Positions 1-10,211 of a DNA stretch of 64,000 bases are shown piece by piece. The position numbers and the translations under genes were made by a program. The notes beneath the pieces were generated by a model. It saw nothing but the letters and a program-made list of their open reading frames with translations. It searched no databases and was not told the DNA's origin. Each line of letters begins with the position of its first letter. Position 1 is the first letter of the stretch. Source of the DNA: Ettlia oleoabundans. Lineage: Eukaryota; Chlorophyta; Chlorophyceae; Chlamydomonadales. The stretch spans positions 17,890 to 81,889 of the forward strand of contig JAAMXP010003694.1 of assembly GCA_019693395.1 (NCBI GenBank). Direction: 5' to 3'.

Positions 1-314
1 CACCTGCCAGCCAAAGGTGTACAGAGCTGATCCACAAGCCATATGCAAGACTACTTCACCTGACATCACAGCTACGGTTCAAAGTGCTGCTTACTGTATA
101 CTCAAGCATTGAGAGGTCCTTACTTCGGTGGTCAGTGCTGTTCAATATCATGTCAGCAGCACGTGAATTATGATGCAGGAAGTGCAGGGCAGGTTATTTT
201 GTTACAAGGCAACGCCACCAGTCATCTTGCTACTCAGCTAACTTGTGCCCGCTTGCGTTTGCTGAGGCGGCGTGTCACTGCTTCAGCGTTTTCTCAGCTG
301 CGAATATAACAGAA
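1..314. other. Left-edge non-coding stretch
   Basis: No credible exon was found on either strand. The only reading frames are short and have no recognisable protein. It lies downstream of the ARP7 stop codon, so it is probably the ARP7 3' UTR and intergenic DNA. Confidence 0.5.
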
Positions 315-2392
315 TCATACACACTTCTTCAGCACAGCCGCTGGCCCTGCCTCTTCATAATCTGCCTTTGTGATAAAGCCTCCAGCTTGTGAGAAGGACA
401 CGCGCGCTAGCACTGATCCTCCCATCCAGGCAGCGTGGCGCAGCGTGCCTTCCGGCATATACTCTGGCACACTACACAGCATGGGGGACACCTGCTGAGG
501 CGCCAGGCTCCGAACCTCCCGCAGCAGCCGACCGCCCAGACCAGGGGCGCTGCTGCCGCCGCCGCACAGCAGCATGCCCTCCAGCCAAGCCTGCGAACGT
601 GTGGCAAAGGCAGCATGTGCCAGGCAGGAGGGTGCTATTTATTGATAGGCCTGGCTTGACTGGGAGCACCATGACAGTCAGTGGCAGCTTGCACCATATC
701 ATGGTACTACCCAGCACTGCTGCACTGCAGCACCCCAGCCAAACGCAGCAAGCCGTGCTTGGAACCGGGCCCACCTTCCGCGTATCCTTGTCCCCCTGCG
801 CAGTGGCTGCTGTGAAAATAGCTTGCGGTAGGCTTTCCACATCTAGCCCCAGCCGCGAGCCATCCATCAGCGCTTCTCCCAGCTCTAGCCCCTCGCGTTC
901 TATTGTTATCGTCTGTCCGTCCGGTAGCGTGTGGCTGGAAGGCTCCACAGCTGCTGCCGCCGCCTCCCCGGCGCTGCCAGCCACCCGCACTATGCTGCAG
1001 GCCAGCTGCTCTAAACCCCCTGATCCACCCAGCACGCCATTGCTGCTGCCGGCTGGGCTGCTTCTATTGCTGCTGCTGCCGCTGATTCTGCTGAGGTCGA
1101 TGCCGCGAGCTGCCAATTGGGAAGCCAGATGCTGCGTCAGCTGCTGGCAACCATAGGGCAGGCGCTGCGCGGTTGATAGCTGAGCCAGCCCCTCCATGAC
1201 TGGAATGACATCTGCAGAAATAAGCAGGCAATACAGCAGACATACAGCCAGTTAGAGCACTGTAGTATCTCAATTAAGACGATAGAAGGTCATCAGCATC
1301 AAAGAAAGGGTGTGAACTGCTCGGCTATGCAAGTAGCGGGACGGATAGCAGGATGGAGCATCAGCAACTGGCTTACACAGGCGTTCATATGCCTCCCATA
1401 AGGCATGTGGGCCAGGGGCAGTCAAAAACACCTCCAGCTGCCCACTACTGTTTCGCTTGTGCATTTCAGGCCGCACATAGCAGGGTTGGACCCTTGGCTC
1501 TCAATTGCTACATATGCGCTGCTACATGGCTCATGGCTGCATCAGTGAGTGGCTGAAGCAGTGGCGTGCTGGCCTGCCAACTTGGCCACACCCACCAATC
1601 TTTCCATATCCGACGTCTACGACCGTGCCGCTGAGCCTGCCTATCGCATAAAGCGACAACACCGCCTGATCTGCCGCGTAGTATCCCGCCAGGTTGAACA
1701 CCTCAAACATTAGCTGACACAGTTGCTCCCGCTCGTCGCGGCTGAGGAAGTTAGGCTCTGCCAGCAGTGCACCGCCCTCGGCGCCTCGCTGCCAGCCGAT
1801 CTGCAGGAGCCGCAGAAACAAAGGGATGCTGAGTGCTGGTTTAGCGCACGTGCGCTTAGGAATCCTTTGTGATATGCAGGAGCGGTAATGTACTGCTAAC
1901 CAGCCATAGCAAGTTGGGTTAGGACAGCGTTGTGGCAACAACAGCTAGCCCAAACCGGCAGCGCCATGGCGGCACTTTTCCATAAGCTGCAGGGCAATCA
2001 GCGCCAGGATTCCGTCCTGCACCCACCCGATCGTAAATGACATGATCCAAGCATGCCTCCAGCACATCCCAGTCTTTGATGGTGCCTTTTTCCAGGGGGC
2101 TTACAACCTGCCTTGCAGCTGCTGCTGCGCCGCCATCAGTGGTACACCCCTCGGTTGCGGCAGGGGTGGCGGGCGGGCCGTTCGGATCGCGCACAACTGC
2201 CTCAGCTGGAGTTACCTGCGAGGAGACAAGCCAGAACAGAGAGGTGGCCGCAGGACTGCTGCAGGATTAATCAAATGTGGGGTCTGCAAGGGGAGACGCG
2301 CGCACCACGTAAGGCTCTATCTCATTTGGAAACGGATCTGCTTTTCCTGCGCGGATAAAGCGGCTGCCGACGTCAATCACAGCGACATCCAT
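315..2392 (-). CDS. ARP7: Actin-related protein 7 (ARP7)
   Basis: Nuclear actin-related protein of the plant ARP7 class, a subunit of SWI/SNF-type chromatin remodelling complexes. Five exons on the minus strand: 2306-2392, 2027-2215, 1596-1800, 775-1211 and 315-590. They sum to 398 codons (397 aa) with every phase matching. The start is the ATG at 2392, which opens with the actin-fold phosphate-1 motif VIDVGS. Diagnostic blocks match plant ARP7: KGTIKDWDVLE, EPNFLSRDEREQL, MFEVFNLAGYYAADQAVLSL, VDVGYGKI, HTLPDGQTITI, LCGGGS, PPEYMPE-type, and the C-terminal GGFITKADYEEAGP...KKC. Length is close to Arabidopsis ARP7 (about 363 aa); the extra residues are a Ser/Gly-rich loop in exon 4 at about residues 190-215. 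It is transcribed divergently from the EF-SAM gene across only 202 bp, so the two may share a promoter. The assignment is by homology; membership of a particular complex is inference. Confidence 0.93.
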
Positions 2393-2594
2393 TCCGGCAA
2401 AGCTGCAAACAGTGCTGATCAACTTGCATGCAATCGAAGATATGCAGAGAGGTGCAAACGCTGGTTACACAGGATCCAAAAGACCTGTTTGCATTTCTGA
2501 GCTGGAGCCAGCATGTGGTGACGCGGTGCTCGCAGTCCTTGCAGTCCACTTGGTCCACTTTGAGGGTCTATGAAGCGTATTGATTCATGAGCTA

Positions 2595-5398
2595 ATGAAC
2601 GCAGCCTCGAGACGCAAAGCAGGACTGTTCGTCCTCCTCTGCGCCTCTGTGCTTGTGCTTGTCCAAGCAACGCCGAGCCACACCGATGTGGAGCAGCAAG
2701 CCAGCCTGCAGCGACTGTTTGCTGACTTAGACCGCAACCAGGACGGACAACTGGACAGCGAAGAGACGGAACAGTTCGTGGCGGCCAGTTTAGACCTGCA
2801 ACAAGAAGGGTGGACTGTCGGGGCGGCAACCAAGGTGGGTAGCTGAAGCTGGGGCCAGACTGGCGCTTGGCCGGCACCGCCCCCGCCTGTGTGCCTCCTC
2901 CTCCGGTGCCTTGCATGACTTCTGTGCTGCTTGTTTTCACTGCAGGCATCAAGGGAAGCGTTGGACGGGCCTGACGCTGGCGCCACAGTCAGCCAAGCTG
3001 AACTGGCAGCACATTTAAAGGCACTCCTGCAGGTCTGATGCGCTGATTGAATCTCAGCGCCACCCCGCTTTTGTGATGCGCATGTAATACAACTGCTGCG
3101 GTCCTCCACTCCGCCTGATAGCTCTTCTGCTCAGTGTGTCTGCCTCTTTTAGCATGTTGTGTTGTGCTGCTAGGTGTGACTATAACAGAACAGCCGCATG
3201 TTGCTCCTCACCACAAATGCGCCATTCGAACCGCGCTCATAGGCCTAGTTGTTTCCATCACTGCCTACCTGTTCCCAACATCAAGTTGCTGGCTCGCCCA
3301 GCTGCCCTCTCACAGGACCACCGGGTGGAGGACTGGGTGTCCCACGGCCTCAACCTGCCACAGTACGCTGCAGCCTTCCGACAAGCAGCCATCACCGCGC
3401 TCGACTTCCCTTTCCTGGTCAGTGATGGCGGCACCAGCCTACAGGAGGACCTAGGAGTGACCAGCAAGCTCCACCAGCTGCAGGTGGGTGCATCGGTTGG
3501 AAGTCTAACCCTCGAGTGGATGGCCATGTGTGCAGCAGATGGGATTGTTAGGTTGATGAGCGCAAGGGGAGGCTCCCAAAAGATCGACGTCAGGATGGCA
3601 GCCCTTCACTGCTACACCAACAGCCCTGCCCTCTCGGCTTGACTGTATCGCCTGCTGCTGGCCGGCGCCTGCAGATCCTTCGGGGCTTGAAGCGCCTGAT
3701 TCTAGGGCTTGGAGAGGTGCCCAGCCCTCCGCTGGAGCTCGAGTGTGTGGCGGCCAACAAGAGCACTGTGCTGCTGACTTGGCAGCCTCCTGCAACGCTA
3801 GGGCATCCGCCTTTCCACAAGTTCGTGCTGCAGCGGCAGCAGATTGCCCGGGAAGCTAGGGCAGCCACTGTGGTGGCAGCTGGGGTTGCTGGCCTGGTAG
3901 GCGGAACCGGGAGTGTGAGCTGCAGCGCTACCGGCGGCGGTGAGGAGCGGTGGGAGTCGATCGGTGAGCCTGATGATGAAGATGGCTCGTGGCTAGATTT
4001 TCCACCTGCCAAGGGCAGCTACATGTACCGTGTAGCTGCATGGAGCGCCTTTGGGCGCAGCGAGTTTGCAATCAGCAGCGGTGCCTGTGCTGTGCGGGCC
4101 GTGTCGCAGCGGCAGCCGCCTTCATCGGCCGTGGTAGATGTGACAGCCGCTAGCAACCTGTCAGCAGGGCAGGTGGAAGGTGCGGCAGCAGGTACGGCAA
4201 ATGGTGGCGCCTGGTCTTGGTCGGCCGCCAGCAGCGCATTGGTTGTGGCACTGACCATTTTTATGAAAGCCAGCCAGCTGCGCATTGGCAGTCTGTTGTT
4301 TGCGCTATGGAATCGGGCCAGGCAGAGCTGTTGGCTGCCTGGCCAGCATCCTAAACAAGATGCAGGAGCAGCAACAATTACAGCAGGGACATGCGCCGCA
4401 CTGGCGCAGCAGGGCCAGCTGGCAGGCACCATTGGCAGCCTGCCGCGACTGGGCAGCAATCGAGCATTGCTGGCAGGCCTTGCTGGACAGCAAGACCCAG
4501 CAACAGCGCAGCAGCAGCAGCAGTTGTTGCAAGCGGAACCCAGCGGTTTGCTGCCTGAATCCAGCGGGAGTCAGCTCTTGGATGGCGGCGAGCAAAGTGG
4601 GCAGTTCGGCGGCATGCGGTTCGAAGGAAAGCTCTGGGGTGCAGCTGGTGCAGCGGCACATGCACATGATGGCGCTGCAGAGCAGCTGCAGCAGGCGATC
4701 CACCGCGGAGCGCATTGTGCGCACCCAGGCTGCCATCGGCGGTTTGATCGCTTGCGGGACTTGCGGCGCAAAATGGAGGTCAGTCTGGGGCGTGGCACAT
4801 ACGGCCTAAGCTTTGCTGCATGCCAGTGCCATGCCTCCTGCCCTACGGTGCCGATGCTCACTCACTGCGTTGCGTCTGCTACCGTTTGCCCGGTGTTCAT
4901 GACATTTGAGTTTCCTGGCTTGCCTCTCGCTTGCAGAGCCACTACTGCGTCCTCTGTCAGCACGTGTACTGCCTGCAGCACACACGGATTAGCCCGCACG
5001 GCCCACGGGGAGGCTGCGGGTTGGAGAGCCAGTGCATCTGCCACGCCTGCTTTGCTGAGATAACGCCAGTACAGCAGGCTGCTTGCGAGCGCGTCAACCG
5101 GCTTCCCAAGCCGACGGCCGCAGCCCCGGCAGAAGCAGCAGCGGCAGCCGGCAACGATGCGCAGTGTGATGGCGAGCGACGGTCGCATGGGCACACCGAA
5201 GCCGCAGGGGATGTGCCACCAAACTTGGCAACAGATCAAGCGGTGGCAGCAGCAGATACAGGGGATCCTGTGAGGGAGCTGCCAGGTCAAGGCCGCAGCC
5301 CGTCGGTTGCTCGCAGGCGCTGGAAGAAAGCGGGCGCCGCAATGCGAGCGCTTGTGCGGTTTAAGGCTGCTGGCAGCAAACCCAGCACACCTCACTAA
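2595..5398 (+). CDS. STIM-like EF-hand/SAM/FN3/TM/FYVE-like protein
   Basis: Single-pass membrane protein, 686 aa, five exons: 2595-2834, 2946-3032, 3316-3483, 3675-4778 and 4937-5398, all in phase 0. The ATG at 2595 is chosen because it opens a good signal peptide (residues 1-25, ending VQA). A canonical EF-hand loop spans residues 46-57 (D46, N48, D50, D54, E57). Exon 2 could form a degenerate second EF-hand. A SAM domain follows at about 110-180 (VEDWV, LNLPQY, then a C-terminal helix), then a fibronectin III domain at about 181-305, a probable transmembrane helix at about 351-377, a Gln/Ala-rich linker, and a FYVE-like zinc finger at about 513-570 (CAHPGC, CVLC, CLQH, CICHAC). The order signal peptide, EF-hand, hidden EF-hand, SAM, TM is that of animal STIM calcium sensors, but the cytosolic part lacks the STIM coiled coil. 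Role as a luminal Ca2+ sensor is inference. Confidence 0.85.
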
Positions 5399-5918
5399 TT
5401 CTTGCCAGTCCATCTATTCACTTGACTTTATATAAAATTTACATGCCCCACCCATTGAATGTAAGCGCTGGCGATGCACAGAGCCTTGCTAACATTGGTT
5501 GTTGATGCAAACTTGTCCGATGATTCATTCACCACTCCATCCTGGCCAAGCTAAGTGCGTCATATGACCAGGCTGGGCCACTAAGCTCCTGCAGCTGTGA
5601 AGCAGTCGAGTTAAGACTGTCTTCCGGGCTGTGCTGACTTGGACAGTCGGTGAAGAAAGCCCCTGGGCCTTGTCAGCCTTGAAACCCTCTCTTGGATACT
5701 TGCGTCACCAAAAAGGTAGAGAAATATTAGACGACGCAGCTACCCGAAAGGCCGGCTGGTCTCAGCGTCCTAGAATTCGTTTGCGGGGCGTCAGCTCGCG
5801 AGGCGCGGCAGTTTCGGGCCGAACTGAGCAGCTCGACAGCCAAGGGCTCGACTCAACGCATCAGCATCCAGCACCACACCCTCAGCCAGCTTAACCGCCC
5901 TGAACACCCTTGGCACCA
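5399..5918. other. Intergenic region, STIM-like to ankyrin gene
   Basis: Contains the STIM-like 3' UTR and the likely promoter of the ankyrin-like gene. One open frame runs from 5631 to 5894 on the plus strand, but it has no recognisable domain and no supporting splice pattern. An upstream exon of the ankyrin gene cannot be excluded here. Confidence 0.4.
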
Positions 5919-7940
5919 ATGGTGATCATCCGGGCGCAGGCGGCCCAGGGGCCCACTGCTTTGTTTGACACCATGCTGGCTGGCGATCATGCCATGACAG
6001 CCGGGCTGCTTAAAGGGCTTGGGTAGAGGACGGTTGAGCCACGTGGGCCCCTGCGGCCTCACCACCCTGCACCTTGCGGTGATGTTCCGCCATCCAGCGG
6101 TTTTCCGGTCGCTTGTGGCGGCAGGGGCACCGCTGGATGCTCCCATGGCGATCAGCTTTAAGGATGAGCATGCTGAGGCATTGAGAGAGATGCAAAACAG
6201 AGCTGAGCCTACCATACGCCATCAGTTTGAGGTCTTGCAAGCGGGTTACACTCAATTGGCAGTTCCTGCAAGGTTGGTCTGTGCAGCCCACCTTAGCTTG
6301 GGCTTGCAACCTTTGCAACCGATTATTCCTGGTTGTTGATTTATATATCGCTGTGTTGCTGCAGGCTGAGCTGTGTAGACTGCGTGAAAAAGCTGTTGCG
6401 CTTGGAGCGGACCCAAACGCTGGCAGCCACGGCCAAAGTGCGATCGGCGTCATAACCGCCCCTCCAATTAAGGGCTATTTGGAGGCGGTCGTACTGCGGT
6501 TGCTATTGCAACATGGGGCTGAGATTCAATTCAGCTGGAAAGGCCTTTTTAGCAGCCCATTCATAAGCGAGTACACTGGCCTGCATGAAGTCCTTCTGTA
6601 CCGCTTAGAGCAGCAGCGCACTGCTGGGATTTTGCAGCTTACTGGAAGTGAGTGGGTAGCGGAGCTTATTGTTGGTCCTGCGAATTGCGGCCATGAACCG
6701 CTCTTCTGGATTGGTCTGGACAGCTTGCAGGAGCACCTGGCAGCTTCCCGACAGGCGGCGGTTCCAGCACAGGTGGCGGAGCTGTTGACTAAAGCATTAT
6801 TTGCTGCCGCCAGTAGTTGGCTGCGTCCTCATTCTGGAGTTGTTACTAAGCAGCCAACTGCCCCTCGACCTCACAGCGACTGACGACGAGGAGCGTGGGC
6901 TGCTGGCAGTTGCAGCCAGGGGGCGTGCTTACAACGAGGATTTTCGCGCAGTTTTGGAGCTGCTGCATTGCGCGGGGGCGCCCTACACCATGGAAACGCT
7001 GATGGCGGTGATAGAGGTGTTTTCATTAGAGGCAGTAAAGGCCATGCTGTCCATTGGCAGGCCAGCGGTAGACACCAGCCAGCCTGGTCTAGCGACCAAT
7101 GGTTGTGTGAACTATGGTTGCCCCATCCACAGAACCTTGCGGGAGCTGGCGTTGAAAGTAAGTTTGTCGCAGCAGGGAGTCACAGGCTGCCGTTAGAACG
7201 TGCACGGGCTGCCACAGGTTGCTATCAACCACACAGGTGTCGCATACATGCGCTCCTCTTGCAGTGGAACTGTGTGTGCCCGATATGAAATGGCATGATG
7301 GAATCTATCTTACTTGCAGGGCATTTGTATTTGGAAAGGAGCTTCAGGATGAGTCTGAGCCGGCAGCGCTTTGCATCCTGGAGGCATTATGGCGTGCCGG
7401 TTGTCGTCCCACGATTTACCGTCAGGTAGCACACCTGGGCTATCTATATGATGACTCGGACGATGAAGCAACCATATCATTCTTCCCGAGCTTAATCCTA
7501 TCGTCGACGATGCCTACATTGCGGGGCTGGGAAGCAGGTGCTTTGTTGTTATACCATTAACATGTGGCAAGCGGAATGTAGAACGCCCGTGCATTCTGCG
7601 CCCTTGACACATGCATTGCTGTGCATATAGATTGCTTCTGGCCGTTGCAGTGCATTGGACCAGTTTTCTATCAAACTCTTATGTACTTCAGGTTGCTGTT
7701 TGTGACACGTGGCGGCTCGTTTGGCTGGACTACCACCAGCCACCATCACTGGTCAGACAGTTTGAAGGCGGCAACCCGCATCCTACTGCTCGCTGGAAGC
7801 CGCGGCATCCGTGCAAGCATTGGCGGGGGCCAGGCAGGTGCAGGCCTTGCAAAGACAGCCCTTACCCTAAAAAAATAAAGGTGCTGCTGCACATCATCCG
7901 CCTGGCGGCAACACCCATGTCAGCCTGGCTGTACATTTGA
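5919..7940 (+). CDS. Ankyrin-repeat-like protein, frames broken
   Basis: Ankyrin-like repeats are spread over several frames. The first ATG (5919) opens a half repeat (PTALFDTMLAGDHAM...LLKGLG) that hits a stop at about 6024. The next repeat (GLTTLHLAVMFRHPAVF..LVAAGAPLDAP) is read in a neighbouring frame from about 6020 to 6231. An exon from 6365 carries ALGADPNA...LEAVVLRLLLQHGAEI. A further block at about 6810-7158 (LILELLLSSQLPLDL, VLELLHCAGAPY) again needs another frame. Later exons probably lie at about 7240-7425 and from 7692; the end at 7940 is one of two options, the other frame stopping at 7878. No splice pair I found repairs the two shifts at about 6020 and 6800. The gene may be a decayed copy, carry sequencing indels, or use unusual introns. 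Ankyrin repeats are protein-binding scaffolds; no partner can be named. Confidence 0.4.
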
Positions 7941-8177
7941 GTTTGCATTGGTTTACCATTGCTAGGCCTGCATCCAGCCTTCCACTGCGCACATTGTTAC
8001 CTTAAAAGTTGACAGTTTGCAAAGCGCGTTAATTGCGCAGTTGAGAAGGTTTGATACATCGTCGCAGGGGGCTTAGGGCTGGCTATCATGCGGGGCGGCA
8101 GGGTGCTGCACGTGACAGAGATGTTGCGCCTGCTACATTCCATTTAATGCATGATCTCCTTTCACTTATCTTTCGCC

Positions 8178-9944
8178 ATGAGGGTGCATTGCTTGGCCGC
8201 AAGGTGCTTTGTTCCGGCAGCATCCGCCGCAGTTGGCGGCCATGCGCACAACCGCATAAGGCATGCAGTATTGCAGTGTACGGCTCATGCGGATGCCAAC
8301 ATGCCTGACGCCGCCGGTTGCAGCAGGCGCCGGGCAGCAGCGGCAGCCGGCCTACTGGCAGCGGCGGCGGCGTGGCAGGCAGCCCTTGCTGCAGCAAGGG
8401 CAGAAGCTGGGGAAAGTGACACTGCCACTCGGGGCGGCAGCGCTGCCGCTGCAGCCAACTTTTATGCGGAGTGGCCGTATGTTGAGCCAAGTGACATCCT
8501 GCCTTATTTGAGGAGCGCCGCCACTGCCGGCGACGTGGACTCTGTGCTGGCTGCCATTGATGAGTTCGCTTCCTATTACCCAATGTATAGGTGACTAGTA
8601 TGTCCCTGAGATACGTATGCACCATGAGTGAGGGAACACCATCAACTATGTTTTGTGGCAGCTACCATGTGAGCCTGCAGCAGAGTGTGCGGCAGCTGCG
8701 CACAGCATCCTCATCGCCAAACCACCGCTGTGTTCCCCTACCTGCGTTTCTCGCTTGCCTTGCCTTGCAGGTGTGGTCCCGAGAAGGGTGCCATCCTTGA
8801 GCGGCTGGTGGCCCAGCAGCAGCCTAAGCTTGTGCTGGAGCTGGGGACCTTCATGGGCTATGGCTGCGCTCGCATGGCACGACAGCTGGCACCAGGCGGG
8901 CGGCTAGTCAGCATTGAAGCCAGCCAGGAACAGGTGGGAAGCCATCTGCGGCTCTCTGCTAGAAACCCGGTTGGTCATTGTTTGGAAGACCGCATAAATT
9001 TGGCCTTTTTTCCCTGAACAGTTGATGATGTGCTGCAATGGACTGCAAGCACAGATGAGTGTTGACTTGTCTGCCTGTGGGCCTGCGGCTTTTACTGTAC
9101 TTGCTGGCAAACATACTCCCCTGCACCTGTAACTACCCTGTTGCAACCACGCGTTGGTCAACCACCGTGCAGGCTGCTGTCGCCCGCGAGGTGCTCAAGT
9201 TGGCAGGCATGCCAGTGGGTGACAGCCCAGGGGCGCAGGCACAGGTGATCAGTGGGCTGTCACAAGAGGTGCTTCCGCAGCTGCGCAGGCTGGTAGGGCT
9301 AGAGGCAGGGCAGCAAGCAGACTTTGTTTTCTTGGACCACTGCAAGCCGGTGAGTGAGGGATGGTGATTATTGTTGCTTGGTTCCAAACCCTATGGTTTG
9401 GAAATCACAGCGCTGCTGGCTTGGTGTGTTCGGTGTGCTTCAAACCAATGCATTGCTGCCCCAGCATGCCTGCCATCGCACCAGCCCTCTTGCCCCAATG
9501 TCGTTCACCAACGTTGTTGCCTGACCGCTGTCCTTGTTGCAGTGCTATCTTCCCGACCTGTTGATGATGGAACAGCTGGGGTTGGTTGGCCCCGGCACAA
9601 TGATAGTGGCAGACAATGTGCGGGTGCCTGGCGCCCCCGATTTTTTGGCACACGTGGGCGCTAGCCCCTTCAGCCTCAGCCAAAACCCGGCACAAGGCGG
9701 CAACAGCGGCGGCAAAGACGGCACAACCACCACCAGTACCAGCAGCGGTGTCACCGCTGCCGGCACCAGCGACATCACCAGTTTTTATGTTACCGCCGGC
9801 GGTACAGGCTTGTCGGAGGGTTTTGTGTACCGCACAGAGCTGATTCCTACCATGTTTGAGGTTGAGCAGCGGTATAAGGAGTCGTGGCAGCCTCAGAAGG
9901 ATGCCATGTCGGTATCCGTCTGCCTGCAGGGGTCGGCAGCTTGA
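8178..9944 (+). CDS. Catechol-O-methyltransferase-like enzyme
   Basis: S-adenosylmethionine-dependent O-methyltransferase of the animal COMT/TOMT type, which methylates a catechol hydroxyl using Mg2+. Four exons: 8178-8590, 8771-8933, 9173-9349 and 9543-9944, giving 384 aa with consistent phases. Family motifs in order are [12 protein letters not shown] (SAM-binding loop), [49 protein letters not shown] and [17 protein letters not shown], which carry the metal-binding Asp and Asp/Asn residues of COMT. The N-terminus is unusual: a basic presequence, then three arginines (residues 50-52), an Ala-rich stretch and an A-R-A/E-A site at about 74-76, as in twin-arginine thylakoid-lumen precursors. 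A Thr/Ser/Gly-rich insertion lies in the last exon. An in-frame ATG at 8151 is an alternative start. The substrate is not known. Confidence 0.85.
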
Positions 9945-10211
9945 TGCGAATATCAAAAATGCAGTATAGGGTAGTAGGCCTGCGGCGGTGAGCCCTCATT
10001 CCCGAGCATGCTTCCTTCAATTCCGCCCTCCTTCTGGGGTTCCATGTAGTAAAGCACGTCCATCCATTTGCCTTAATTCCAAGAGCATCATCCCAAGATA
10101 CGCAGTTATGAGCCAGATATTGTCAGATTGTCAAGGGAACAGGGAATGACGCTGGTAAACAGCAGGCATGCCAGCAGCATCAATAGGTGGAGGGACTGAA
10201 CGAAAGATCCT

